NCBI GenBank assembly: GCA_002480565.1
Contig: DLCK01000051.1
Span: 1-64,000 of the forward strand
Direction: 5' to 3'
Source of the DNA: Phycisphaerales bacterium UBA7800
GTDB taxonomy: Bacteria > Planctomycetota > Phycisphaerae > Phycisphaerales > Phycisphaeraceae
DNA: 64,000 nucleotides
A program made the translations under genes and the position numbers. Under the pieces are notes generated by a model, which did no database searches, had not been told where the DNA came from, and saw nothing but the letters and a program-made list of their open reading frames with translations. Shown piece after piece: positions 43,664-53,552 of the stretch. Every line of letters starts with the position of its first letter. Positions within the stretch are counted from its first letter, which is position 1.

Positions 43664-45307
43664 ATGAAACCGCCAAACCACTTTCTGCAACGCGCGATTG
43701 TGTTTCTGCTGGTTTTTGCAGCAGCCGTATTCGCACAGACAGAAAAACCAACTATCAAACCCGACGCGTATGAACCCAATGACAAGTTCACCGATGCAAC
43801 ACGCATTGAAATGGGACAGTCCATTGAATTGAATATGCATACGCCCAGTGATACCGACATACTGACTTTTGAAGTCAAGGAACGTGGGTTGGTGCGTTGG
43901 GAAATCCAAAACTGGACGGGTAAAAGCAGCAGGCCTTCCTTGTATTTCTGCAATAGCCAAGGTGTCAAATTAAATACGTCTGACGTGCATCATTTGTATG
44001 TCACCACGCCAGGCGTCTATGGCATTGTTCTCAAGTCGCATCAATACGCATGGGAACAAAAGGCTGTCGAAAAACCGTTTAAGTTCACCATCAACTTCCA
44101 GGCAATTGATGATGTGACTGAACCGAATGACAGCTTTGATACGGCAACCCCAATTCAACTCGGGGAGCCGGTCTCATTACGATTTATGACACGTGATGAT
44201 TCGGATTATCTTAAATTTCAAACACCCGGTCCCGGTGTGGTGCGTTTGAAAATCGAGGATTGGGATATGACAGGACGAAAGTCCTGGCCAGCAAAAATAT
44301 GGTATGACGCAGCAGGCAAGAAATTGACTCAGCAACAATATGATCATCGGGTCACAAAAGGAACACATTACCTGAAACTGATTTCTGCTTGGTATTCATG
44401 GGAATATAAGGCACATCAAAAACCTTTCAAAGTCACCGTGACTTACTTCCCGCAATTGGATTCATCTGAACCCAACAACACGATTCAAACCGCACGTGAA
44501 ATAGAAATTGCAAAGCCCATCACCATGAGACTGCGACCGCATGGTGATGTGGATGTGGTTAAGCTCAACCTGCCAGCAAGCGGCATAGTCGAATGTGTCA
44601 CGACCAACTGGGATACCACTGCAACCAAAAAGCAGCAACCCACTTTTATCTATTACGATGCCGATGGCAAGAAGCTTGTTGAGAATCGTCGTAAGGCACT
44701 CCTTGGCCAAGGTATCAACTACATCAGAGTCAGCAGTGCATGGTATGACTGGGAGGTTCGATCAATCGCCAAGCCTTTTGAAGTGACATTCAATTGGACA
44801 CCTGAAGGTGACATCCACGAGCCGAACAATCAATTTGAGACTGCGACACCAGCGGAGTTTGATCAGGAATATCAGATTAATATTGCTCCGGAGTATGACG
44901 TGGACATGTTCCGTTTTGAGGTTGATAAGCCAACGCGAATCAAGATGGTCTATTCGGATTACAAAGCTCCCAGGCCGATGCCACAGTATCCGTCTGTTGA
45001 TTATTACAATCAGGAGAAAAAAGGTGTAATAAAGGACGATAAAGGTACCGTTTTACTTCAAAAAGGTATTTATTACGCTCAAGTCTCATCACATTATTAT
45101 TCGTGGGAACGCAAACAGATGGTCGGTAAGTTTAAAGTGCAATTCAAAACGAATGTCCAGGCAGGCGACATACCCGAGACTGCACGGAGATTAGAATCAA
45201 CTTCAAGAGCATCACAAAATTCTCAGCCGACAACAGACAAACCAAAAGTAAGCAGACGCAAAGCAAAACGCGGACTTTGGATTTTTGAAGTGGAGAAAGT
45301 GCAATGA
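43664..45307 (+). CDS. Secreted protein with four EPN beta repeats
   Basis: A 547-residue protein with an N-terminal signal peptide (ending FAAAVFAQ). The mature part holds four tandem modules of 105-110 residues. Each begins with an EPN motif followed by an aromatic or hydrophobic residue and TA (YEPNDKFTDA, TEPNDSFDTA, SEPNNTIQTA, HEPNNQFETA) and each contains D-x-D-x-x-x-F and Y-x-x-x-S-x-x-Y-x-W-E strands, as in pre-peptidase C-terminal (PPC) beta-sandwich domains. A basic tail (SRRKAKRG) closes the chain. The ATG at 43664 is preferred over the GTG two codons upstream. The stop overlaps the start of the next gene by four bases (ATGA). Confidence 0.82.
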   Translation: MKPPNHFLQRAIVFLLVFAAAVFAQTEKPTIKPDAYEPNDKFTDATRIEMGQSIELNMHTPSDTDILTFEVKERGLVRWEIQNWTGKSSRPSLYFCNSQGVKLNTSDVHHLYVTTPGVYGIVLKSHQYAWEQKAVEKPFKFTINFQAIDDVTEPNDSFDTATPIQLGEPVSLRFMTRDDSDYLKFQTPGPGVVRLKIEDWDMTGRKSWPAKIWYDAAGKKLTQQQYDHRVTKGTHYLKLISAWYSWEYKAHQKPFKVTVTYFPQLDSSEPNNTIQTAREIEIAKPITMRLRPHGDVDVVKLNLPASGIVECVTTNWDTTATKKQQPTFIYYDADGKKLVENRRKALLGQGINYIRVSSAWYDWEVRSIAKPFEVTFNWTPEGDIHEPNNQFETATPAEFDQEYQINIAPEYDVDMFRFEVDKPTRIKMVYSDYKAPRPMPQYPSVDYYNQEKKGVIKDDKGTVLLQKGIYYAQVSSHYYSWERKQMVGKFKVQFKTNVQAGDIPETARRLESTSRASQNSQPTTDKPKVSRRKAKRGLWIFEVEKVQ

Positions 45308-48300
45308 ACCGGCAGACCCAAAGCATTCTCACAGTGATTGGCTTGATCGTGTTGGGCGTCATCCTATGGCTACTCTTTTCTGGCAAGTCCGATTCGCCAA
45401 ACACAAATATCACGACACAGGATCAACCCACCGCCGTCATGCCCGACACTAAGCTGACGTTTGTTCCTGCCTTGTTAGAGATCAAGCGGACCTATGATCA
45501 GCGTGGCAAAGTGATGCTCCGTAATGATGGTGAATCACCGGTCAGTGTCCGTGTGGATTGTGATCCGCCGGATGATCTTAATAGCGGATTCATCGGTCGG
45601 GGTAGTCGTGATTGGTTTGAACCAACCGCATTGACAATGGGAGTCGGCGAAACATGGGCGTTTGATTTTGTCGTTCATGCCAATGCCACGCAACGTGATA
45701 CCGCCAGTATCCCGGTGGTCGCTCGCGTGATGGATTCAGCAGGTGATTGGCAGGTTGCTGCGATGGGCAAGGTTGATGTCAAAATCGCCATCGCTCCACT
45801 GAAGCTAAATGTTCAATGGGAAGATGGTGAATCTCCAGCGGATCAGGCGCGTCTGGTCAAGTATCTGACGATCACCAACATGGGCGTGGAGATACCCAAT
45901 TTTACAGTCAATTTTACAGACCAATTCGCGGACAGTGGTTATCCCGATATGCAGGACGGGCCACTGTTTGGCAAGGTGTTGATGGATACTTTCGTCGAAC
46001 GGATGCATTTGCAAGCGGGACAGTCCATCAAGCTGCGTGTCTGGCCAAGGCTTTCGCCGAGCTTCATTCAACTCGTTGGCAAGATTTACCTTCACGGTCA
46101 CAATCAAATGCAGATTGTTGACTATGAAGCCAGTGTCCCCGAGGGGCAGGATGTATTCGTCACAGTCTCGCGTTCAACAGGGGTGTCCGGAAATTCAGGT
46201 GATCGTTGCACCAACCAGGGGGCGGCCAGCTATGCCTTGCCACCCACTGGTGGAACTCCCGCGACACCACCCTCAAATGCAGGTGGATATGGCGGTGGTG
46301 GAGGAGGACTCAGTGGCAGCATCGGCTCATCGGGTGGTTCACTTTCCGGCGGTTTAACTGACAGTGGTCCCGCTGATGAAGAAGACGAAGACGAATTCGC
46401 ATGGGGCACGCCGTTTGGTGATGTCGCCAGTGCGTCTTCTTCTGGGACTGATAAAACCAAGGACACTGCTGGCGATGAGACACAAGCCGAGGAGTCAGAA
46501 GACTCGGAGTTGGCAGACCAAAACCTGCTGGATAACAGTGAAGCTTTAGTCGAGGACCTTGACGAAGATGCCATGATCCCAGCTTCAGCACTTGGTGCAG
46601 ATTTGATCCCCATCGATGAGGTGGCCACCACCCTTGGCCGAACACTTGATCCCAACTGGGGCAAGAAAGATGAACTCAAGCCTGCTCATATTCCCGATGA
46701 ATTATGGGAACAGTTTGAAACGCTCCGCGATCCACAATCTGCGACTAAAGAAACAGTCGTCCAGGCTGGCAAGGATGGCGGTGTCCTCGTAGCAAAGCAT
46801 AACAAGCGTGAAAACACCACGGCACTGGAGTTCCGCAATTTCGGCTTTGGCATCCAGAAAGGACGCAAGCTCAACGTGGGTACACCCTTGGTCCGCAACA
46901 GCTATCCTGTGAGTCAACCCACACTCGGTCGGACATCATCAGGCAAAACCGTCGCTGCCTATTCTCGGCCTGAAGGTGACAAGCAAATCGTGACCGTGCA
47001 AGATGTCCAGACCGGCAAGAAAGTCGATATCGGCGTTGAAGGTGACCAACAAGCCACGTCACCTAAAATTATTCGTGATCCACAATCCGGTAAGAGCTTT
47101 GTCCAGTATGTGCAGGATGGCCAAGTCAAACAATCTGAACTTGGTGACGATCTTACAATCAGTAAACCGCAAACCATCTTTGCACCGCAAGACAAAGTTC
47201 AACGGATTCTCAGCAGCGAACCTTTACGCAATGGCAAGCAAGTCACACTCGCCAAGACCGTCAACAACAAGCTGTTGATGAAACTTCCTATGCAGGACAA
47301 GCCCGTCGAATTGGATGCAAGGGATGGTTCGGTGTTGGCAAATGCGGATGACTCGGTTTACGTTGCACTTCGCACCAAAGACAATGCCATTGTGGTCAAA
47401 ACGTCGGAGAACGATTCACATCAAATTGCACCGCCTGACGCTGGCAACGGCCCGCCGACACTCGTGCGCACTGCTGCTGGACACCCGCGCGTGATTTATC
47501 ATCGCAAGTTGGCCGACTCCTCTGCTGCTGATGCGGAGCAGGGCGGTACATTCCAGGCGGACTTTATCAAGGGCCAATGGTTCCCAACCAAACGTGCGGT
47601 TCAACCAGAAGAACCCGTCACCGCTGCTGCCGTCGCTGTCGAGTTCAAGCCCAAGTATGGTAAGGGGCACTACAAGCTCATGAACACCCAAATCCAGCTC
47701 AACGGCAAGACCATCGGCAAGCTCAATGAACGCATCCCCGACGGGCGGTATCTCTATCAGGTTCCAACTGACAAACTCAAATATGTCTCAGCCAGTGGCA
47801 TATTCGATCAACTCAATAACGTGAGTATGAAAATTCAAGGGATCGGCAAAGGTAATTTCCATGTCTCTGACAAGGTCCAGATTTTCACGGCTCACAATCT
47901 CGTGCAGGAATATCTCGTCGCAGAGTCGCAGGAAAAAGCTCAACAACTTGCACAGAAAAGTTCAAAGGTTATCCGCCACCACAAGCCCGACATCATGGTC
48001 ACCAATAATCGTTGGGAACTGCCACGCAATGTCGAACCCGGTGACACGGTCCAGGCAATCATCGGCCTGTTTAATGTCGGTGATCTACCTGCATCCCCCG
48101 GACGCCTGATTGCCAAAGCTGATGGCAAGGTACTAGGTCAGGCGGACTATGGCGTGCTTGAGTCCTTTGCAAAAATGGAGGTCCCACTGGCAATCGTTCT
48201 GCCCGATGATGAATTTGCCGGCGATGAACCTTTGCAGATCATCGTCAGCACGGACGTTGATCAGGATGCCAATCCTGCGGATAACAGCATCACGTTCACT

Positions 48301-48702
48301 GCCTATGCAGACTACACCGCAGGACTCACAGGCCCGACACAGCCGTATCAATTCGATCCTGATAAACTCACCGATACCGCTTTGCAAACCGTGGATATCA
48401 GCAAAGATCCCTACACTTTTAAACTCAGTGAAATGAGTCAGTGGTATCGCTTTAAAATCCCAGAGTCTGGCAAGGGGCGTTTGCACGTTGAGCTTAATGA
48501 TGCAGACCCTTCGCTGATTTTAGGTGTCGATTTGTACACGCCAGATGGCAAGCCATTGAACCTCAAGGATCAAAAATGGCAGCTGCCCGGTGAATGGGTT
48601 TATCTGCGGATTGGTTTGATTCCTGATCGCGTGATTCCCGACAAAGCCGGCTTTACCATCGCATGGAACCAAACCACCATGACCCAACCTGTTGGGCAAT
48701 GA
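45304..48702 (+). CDS. Giant membrane-anchored multi-domain protein with CARDB-like module
   Basis: A 1132-residue protein. One N-terminal membrane helix (8-26) is followed by Ig-like beta domains (about 45-290), a Gly/Ser-rich linker and a strongly acidic stretch (about 310-420), a region with repeated short beta units that looks like a propeller (about 500-760), and a CARDB-like adhesion module near residue 895 (PDIMVTNNRWELPRNVEPGD). A PPC-like beta domain ends the chain. It faces the periplasm or surface and shares an ATGA overlap with the preceding EPN-repeat gene, with GGAG upstream of its ATG. It is not a recognised family as a whole. Its place between two other large exported proteins suggests one assembly. 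Confidence 0.78.
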   Translation: MNRQTQSILTVIGLIVLGVILWLLFSGKSDSPNTNITTQDQPTAVMPDTKLTFVPALLEIKRTYDQRGKVMLRNDGESPVSVRVDCDPPDDLNSGFIGRGSRDWFEPTALTMGVGETWAFDFVVHANATQRDTASIPVVARVMDSAGDWQVAAMGKVDVKIAIAPLKLNVQWEDGESPADQARLVKYLTITNMGVEIPNFTVNFTDQFADSGYPDMQDGPLFGKVLMDTFVERMHLQAGQSIKLRVWPRLSPSFIQLVGKIYLHGHNQMQIVDYEASVPEGQDVFVTVSRSTGVSGNSGDRCTNQGAASYALPPTGGTPATPPSNAGGYGGGGGGLSGSIGSSGGSLSGGLTDSGPADEEDEDEFAWGTPFGDVASASSSGTDKTKDTAGDETQAEESEDSELADQNLLDNSEALVEDLDEDAMIPASALGADLIPIDEVATTLGRTLDPNWGKKDELKPAHIPDELWEQFETLRDPQSATKETVVQAGKDGGVLVAKHNKRENTTALEFRNFGFGIQKGRKLNVGTPLVRNSYPVSQPTLGRTSSGKTVAAYSRPEGDKQIVTVQDVQTGKKVDIGVEGDQQATSPKIIRDPQSGKSFVQYVQDGQVKQSELGDDLTISKPQTIFAPQDKVQRILSSEPLRNGKQVTLAKTVNNKLLMKLPMQDKPVELDARDGSVLANADDSVYVALRTKDNAIVVKTSENDSHQIAPPDAGNGPPTLVRTAAGHPRVIYHRKLADSSAADAEQGGTFQADFIKGQWFPTKRAVQPEEPVTAAAVAVEFKPKYGKGHYKLMNTQIQLNGKTIGKLNERIPDGRYLYQVPTDKLKYVSASGIFDQLNNVSMKIQGIGKGNFHVSDKVQIFTAHNLVQEYLVAESQEKAQQLAQKSSKVIRHHKPDIMVTNNRWELPRNVEPGDTVQAIIGLFNVGDLPASPGRLIAKADGKVLGQADYGVLESFAKMEVPLAIVLPDDEFAGDEPLQIIVSTDVDQDANPADNSITFTAYADYTAGLTGPTQPYQFDPDKLTDTALQTVDISKDPYTFKLSEMSQWYRFKIPESGKGRLHVELNDADPSLILGVDLYTPDGKPLNLKDQKWQLPGEWVYLRIGLIPDRVIPDKAGFTIAWNQTTMTQPVGQ

Positions 48703-48738
48703 CATTCAAGTTTTATCAACAACTGCTAGGACCACCTC

Positions 48739-51700
48739 ATGATCCGCCAAACACCTGCCGTTGTGTCTGTCTTGTGTTTACTCTGTTTGCTTTTGCAGAC
48801 GCTCTGTCTGCCAGTGTTACCTGTGCATGCTCAGGTTGAAGAAGAAGACATCAATAACAAGCCACTGCCCAAGAATGTCGCAGACTATCTTGCTGAAGAT
48901 GAAGTTGAAAAACTCGACACTCGCGACACGCTTCCGGGCATCACCGCAGATGGTGATTGGAAAATGCCCGGCGGGATTATGACCATCACTGGCGGCATTG
49001 GTTCAATCTCAGGTTCAATCAAACAGTTTGGCAAAAACTCATTTGGCATCAAGGTCGGATCATCATTACTTGCCGGAACCTTCAACGGCAGAGACTTCAT
49101 CGGCAAAATTATCCTGCGAAGTAAAGACGAAGATGGCAAGGTGTACGAGTTGACCTCGCCGCTGAAACTCAAACTCTCCGAAGATGTCAACACATTCAGT
49201 GGTCAGTATGAAAATCGTCGATTCAATAAGACGCAGAAACAATGGTCAGAAAAAAAACGCATGGACTCAATTAGCTTCAGCCGAGTTGAGCCGATTGATG
49301 CACAGACACTCGCGGACGCCAAAGCCGCTGCCGAGGCGTTGGCAAAGAAGGAACTCGAAGATCAATCCATGGCTGATGGTGAAGGTGACAATGGCGAGGA
49401 GGATGGTTCTGAAAATGGGCCGATCATCATCACGGGGATTGATGCTGTGGAGAAACTCAATTACTTCAACATGCAAACCAAGAAACGACCAGGCAAAGAC
49501 GCAAAGCACCTTGGTAATATCTGGCTTCGCATCACTGGTGAAAATTTACCTGTCAAAGCCAAGTCCGTTTCCATCACCATTGATGATTCGAATATCACTT
49601 ACACCGGATCGCATCGGGCTGATCCCAATGACGAAAAAGCCCTGCAAATCCAGGTCAAAATCGCCCAGCTTGCAAGCCCCGGCCCCAAAGCGATCACACT
49701 CAACGATTCACCAGGAACATGGGACTATGACTATGATGATCTCAAACCCCGCTCAGTCGATTTTGTAAGACAGGTCTATATTGACGTCTCCAACCCAGCG
49801 ACGGAGTTGTACAAGGGCGAGATGTTTTTTGTTCATGTTCGCTTCCCGTTGGTCACGCAATTCAAGTCCCGCAAACTTGATTTGATCGCAGGTAAAACCA
49901 AACTCATGGAGCTGGAGGTCACACCCTTTAACGGCAACAAAATGAACTTCCGATCCAAGGCACTGATCCTCCCCGGCGACAAGGCAGCGCTTGCGATTTT
50001 TGAAGACCGCAAAGGTAGTGGCATGGATACGCCCAAGGATGCAATCACACTCCCGCAAATCCCAGAAGGCCAGCAACTCATTGCAATCTTCCAAGGAGGA
50101 GCTACCGATACTGCTGAGAGTCAAAAAGTTAAGCCCTACGCCCGTGCGACTGTACGGGGCCTGCCGAGTAATGACTGGGTTGCAGCGATGGGTAAGGCCG
50201 AGCAATGCTGGGAGAACAACAACAGCTCCGCCAAATCAAAATCACCCAAAGGCTACACCTTCACCAATGAAATCATTTTTACCACCAAGCGACATGCAGG
50301 CGAATGGTTTTCCAATACACGCAGTCTGCATATGACGCTCCGCGATCAAGCTGCATGTCTGTTGATCCGTGATGAGGCGATCAAAGAGTTACGCAAGAAA
50401 ATCCAGGAGTACAACAAGGGCGATGGCATCCCCGAACCGAAGGTCAAAAACGAAGCTGGTAAAAAAGCGTATCGCGCAGCCATCACCCAACGAAACAATT
50501 CCAAGCGTCGCTTTGCTGCACAGATGAGTGTCGCAGCAGGCCGTGGACTGGCCCATCCCCTGATGCGATTAAACGTTTCCGGCCCGGATAATCGTGGGAA
50601 GATGACGCTTCAGGATGCCATTAAACCTGCATCACTAGAGAATGCTTATGGTGATGCTCAATCCATCGACGCGCTGAACTACGCAGTCATTGCCATTGAT
50701 GAAGCACAAGGTGTCATGCTTGGGAATATGAGTTATTCACTTAAGCGTCTGACAAGTTTAAGTGATTGTGATTATGAAGGCCTGCTTAGAGTCTGCGGTT
50801 TTGGTTTTGGCAGTATTGGCAAGCTGGTCAAAAATCGGATGCTTGTTCCCAGTAATGAACCCAATGTGCCTGCGGGGCGTATGGTCCCTGATCGAGCCGG
50901 TTACGCATCAATTGATCGAATCAACACGTTGTACCAGGCGTTGCGAGCAGAAGAAGCCTATTCACGGTCTGATACGGAGATGGCAATCTTCGTTGCGACG
51001 GCTCCGTTTTTATATCTGTCCGTGGCTGCAACCGCCGGGACAACCGCCGCTGCCATTGCCAGTGCCGGTGTCGTGGCAGGAGAGCTTGCTGATCTTGGCT
51101 TGATGGCTTCAGATGCCTATGACTATCGCAAACTCCAGAACGAGGAGGTGCAGTTCCGTGAAGGCCTTGTCGAAGTGGCAGGCACCTCAGGACTCACCGA
51201 GGTTGAAAATCAGGCAAGTGAAAAATTCTGGAGCGCTGCCATCTCCGGTGGTGCTGCGTTAGGCGGTGCTGCTCTGGGTGAAGTCGGTGGGGCGGTACTC
51301 AAAAAATTCGGCAAGTCCGGATTCGAAGCCATGGAAGAAGCGGTTGAAAAAGCTGCCAAGCACGGCACCAAGAGTCTGACCAAAGCTGAAAAGAAACTGC
51401 TTCAGGAAACGGGCCTGTTTAAGCACCTTGGCGACCAACCCTCCCCGGAAGTCGCCAGTGCGTTAATCAATGGCATCAAACAGGCCAGAGAAGTCGCTGA
51501 AGGTACTGCCAAACAAGTCGACAATGTACAAGTCGCTTCGGCTGCTGACACAGGCACAAAGAATTCGACAGACAACCTCACAAAAAATGTTTCAGACTCA
51601 GCACCAACCGTCAAAGGCGAAGACCTCATCGACACCGTGCGGACACCCAACCCGCCCAAGTCTGCTGATGATTTGACGGATACCTTGCGTAACCCCAATC

Positions 51701-53370
51701 CACCCAAGTCTGCTGACGATTTGACGGAAACCTTGCGTAACCCCAATCCGCCGAAGTCGGCTGATGACTTGACGGAAACCTTGCGTAACCCCAATCCGCC
51801 CAAGTCTGCTGACGATTTGACGGATACTTTGCGTAATCCCAACCCGCCCAAGTCTGCTGACGATTTGACGGACACCTTGCGTAACCCCAACCCGCCCAAG
51901 TCTGCTGACGATTTGACGGACACTTTGCGCAACCCCAATCCACCCAAGTCTGCTGATGACTTGACGGATACTTTACGCAACCCCAATCCGCCCAAGTCTG
52001 CTGATGACTTGACGGATACTTTACGCAACCCCAATCCGCCGAAGTCTACGGATGACTTGACGGATACCTTGCGTAACCCCAATCCGCCGAAGTCTGCGGA
52101 TGATTTGACGGATACTTTGCGTAATCCTAATCCGCCTAAAACTCCGGCAGATTTGACAGAGACAATTCGCACACCAAAGCCTAAAACTCCCGTGGATGCT
52201 GAGGATTTAATCGGGACGATTCGCACGCCGCGCTCAAGAACACCTGACATGCCACAACCTTCAACACCTAAGCCAAGCGCGCCATCTCCGCCACGGATAC
52301 CGGCTGATGATGTGGGGACGCGATTGCCAAGACAGGTTAACAATGTGCCTGTGGTGAAGCCTGATGTTCCCAATGCCGGCAGGGCGGTTGATAATGTACT
52401 CCCCACTCCCAAGCCGCCGACTGATCTGCCAAACACGGGTAGTGCTTTGGATGTGGATATTGATAACGTGGTTGGATTACCGCAAGTCGCTTCGCCTCCA
52501 TCGGCGGGGAGCACTTTTACAACACCCTCAGGACAACAGATCAAGCTTGGCAAGAAACTTGGCCAAGGGACATTCAGCGATGTTTTTGAAATTGCTGGTG
52601 ATGAAGGCAACGTTATCAAGTTCATCCGCAATGGAGAAGGCGGTGAGCATGGCTTAAATGCCTGGCAATTGGCACTTGAGGGCAAGCAAGTCAGCGAACT
52701 GCTCGATCAGGCTGGCATCCCGCAACTGAAGGTCTCCGATGTTGATTTCACAGGTGCGCAGCCGTTTATGGTGGTCGAAAAAATCACAGACACCATGCAA
52801 ACCTTTGATATGAGTGACCTCACCGCAGGCACGCGCGATGCCATGCGCCAGGCTGGTAAATGGACCGACGCCCATGAACAAGCTGTCGTGGAGCTTTACC
52901 ACAACATGGCTAAGAAGAATCTGATTTGGGAAGACGGCCATCTTGAGAATATCTTTTTCAAGCACGGGCCCGATGGCAAGCTTGTTGCTGGTGTTCTGGA
53001 TCACGGGCGCATCGGCAAGTGGGACAAGCTTAACGGCAGCTTGCAAAACTGGGTCAAAGACCTGGGCGAAGTCGGACACTACGGCGATATGACCGGCGGA
53101 TTCATTTATTCCAACAAGGGATTTGATGGCAATTTCAAGTTCTCCTCGGCTGAAGAATTCATGGTCAAAATGCTTGAACACAAACGCTGGATTGAATGGG
53201 ATAAAGCAGCCAACAAATTTAAGGGCCTGCGGATTGATCCTGCCAACATTGATCGGGGTTTATTGAACCTGGAGAAATATTTACCCCCCGCAGCTAAGCC
53301 TTCAGGTAATTTGCCACAGCCCTTTTTAGAGCGTTGGCCCTGGCGAGAGGTGTATCGTTTAGCTGCATAA
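48739..53370 (+). CDS. Giant secreted protein with repeat array and kinase-like C-terminal domain
   Basis: A 1543-residue protein with a signal peptide (residues 1-31). After beta-rich domains (about 75-160 and 230-420) there is a helical part, a hydrophobic Ala/Gly-rich stretch (about 748-790), a second Gly/Ala-rich stretch (about 835-860) and a Pro/Ser linker with ten perfect or near-perfect 16-residue repeats (about 970-1135). The last 275 residues have protein-kinase marks in the right order: Gly-rich loop LGQGTFSDVF (about 1273), VIK lysine (about 1293), catalytic loop WEDGHLENI with Asp and Asn five apart (about 1398), and DHG in place of DFG (about 1421). The order of signal, hydrophobic stretch, repeats and a catalytic end resembles polymorphic toxins and effectors. 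It starts 36 bp after the previous gene, with AGGA upstream. Confidence 0.82.
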   Translation: MIRQTPAVVSVLCLLCLLLQTLCLPVLPVHAQVEEEDINNKPLPKNVADYLAEDEVEKLDTRDTLPGITADGDWKMPGGIMTITGGIGSISGSIKQFGKNSFGIKVGSSLLAGTFNGRDFIGKIILRSKDEDGKVYELTSPLKLKLSEDVNTFSGQYENRRFNKTQKQWSEKKRMDSISFSRVEPIDAQTLADAKAAAEALAKKELEDQSMADGEGDNGEEDGSENGPIIITGIDAVEKLNYFNMQTKKRPGKDAKHLGNIWLRITGENLPVKAKSVSITIDDSNITYTGSHRADPNDEKALQIQVKIAQLASPGPKAITLNDSPGTWDYDYDDLKPRSVDFVRQVYIDVSNPATELYKGEMFFVHVRFPLVTQFKSRKLDLIAGKTKLMELEVTPFNGNKMNFRSKALILPGDKAALAIFEDRKGSGMDTPKDAITLPQIPEGQQLIAIFQGGATDTAESQKVKPYARATVRGLPSNDWVAAMGKAEQCWENNNSSAKSKSPKGYTFTNEIIFTTKRHAGEWFSNTRSLHMTLRDQAACLLIRDEAIKELRKKIQEYNKGDGIPEPKVKNEAGKKAYRAAITQRNNSKRRFAAQMSVAAGRGLAHPLMRLNVSGPDNRGKMTLQDAIKPASLENAYGDAQSIDALNYAVIAIDEAQGVMLGNMSYSLKRLTSLSDCDYEGLLRVCGFGFGSIGKLVKNRMLVPSNEPNVPAGRMVPDRAGYASIDRINTLYQALRAEEAYSRSDTEMAIFVATAPFLYLSVAATAGTTAAAIASAGVVAGELADLGLMASDAYDYRKLQNEEVQFREGLVEVAGTSGLTEVENQASEKFWSAAISGGAALGGAALGEVGGAVLKKFGKSGFEAMEEAVEKAAKHGTKSLTKAEKKLLQETGLFKHLGDQPSPEVASALINGIKQAREVAEGTAKQVDNVQVASAADTGTKNSTDNLTKNVSDSAPTVKGEDLIDTVRTPNPPKSADDLTDTLRNPNPPKSADDLTETLRNPNPPKSADDLTETLRNPNPPKSADDLTDTLRNPNPPKSADDLTDTLRNPNPPKSADDLTDTLRNPNPPKSADDLTDTLRNPNPPKSADDLTDTLRNPNPPKSTDDLTDTLRNPNPPKSADDLTDTLRNPNPPKTPADLTETIRTPKPKTPVDAEDLIGTIRTPRSRTPDMPQPSTPKPSAPSPPRIPADDVGTRLPRQVNNVPVVKPDVPNAGRAVDNVLPTPKPPTDLPNTGSALDVDIDNVVGLPQVASPPSAGSTFTTPSGQQIKLGKKLGQGTFSDVFEIAGDEGNVIKFIRNGEGGEHGLNAWQLALEGKQVSELLDQAGIPQLKVSDVDFTGAQPFMVVEKITDTMQTFDMSDLTAGTRDAMRQAGKWTDAHEQAVVELYHNMAKKNLIWEDGHLENIFFKHGPDGKLVAGVLDHGRIGKWDKLNGSLQNWVKDLGEVGHYGDMTGGFIYSNKGFDGNFKFSSAEEFMVKMLEHKRWIEWDKAANKFKGLRIDPANIDRGLLNLEKYLPPAAKPSGNLPQPFLERWPWREVYRLAA
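51648..52140 (+). repeat. Tandem 48-bp repeat array inside the giant secreted protein gene
   Basis: Ten in-frame copies of a 48-bp unit that encodes NPNPPKSADDLTDTLR, with Asp/Glu variation at one site and one Ser-Thr change (KSTDD). Degenerate units flank it on both sides (EDLIDTVR before; ADLTETIR and EDLIGTIR after). Most differences between copies are synonymous third-position changes, so copy number has probably changed recently by slippage or recombination. Confidence 0.95.
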
Positions 53371-53410
53371 CTCGCGTAGAAGTCACATCCCGAATCATAT
53401 TGCAAACATT

Positions 53411-53449
53411 CAGCCGTCTTGTGCCAAAGTGCGGGGCGGCTGTTTTGTG
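53411..53449 (+). terminator. Terminator after the giant secreted protein gene
   Basis: CAGCCGTC pairs with GGCGGCTG (eight pairs, one G-T) around an 18-base loop, followed by TTTTGTGT. Confidence 0.65.
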
Positions 53450-53552
53450 TCCTCTGATACGATGAATCCAAGGTGGCATGCCGGTGTAACCGTGTATGTA
53501 GACGCACACCTTTATACGGATGGACACAACCAAAGAGAGTAGGGAAAAGACA

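Noticed and set aside
51648..52140. CRISPR-like regular repeats
   Set aside because: The units are contiguous without spacers and encode an in-frame 16-residue peptide repeat.
51402..52685. 427-residue ORF on the minus strand
   Set aside because: It is the antisense shadow of the repeat array and kinase region of the giant secreted protein; its own repeats come from the 48-bp units, and it has no start signal or domain.
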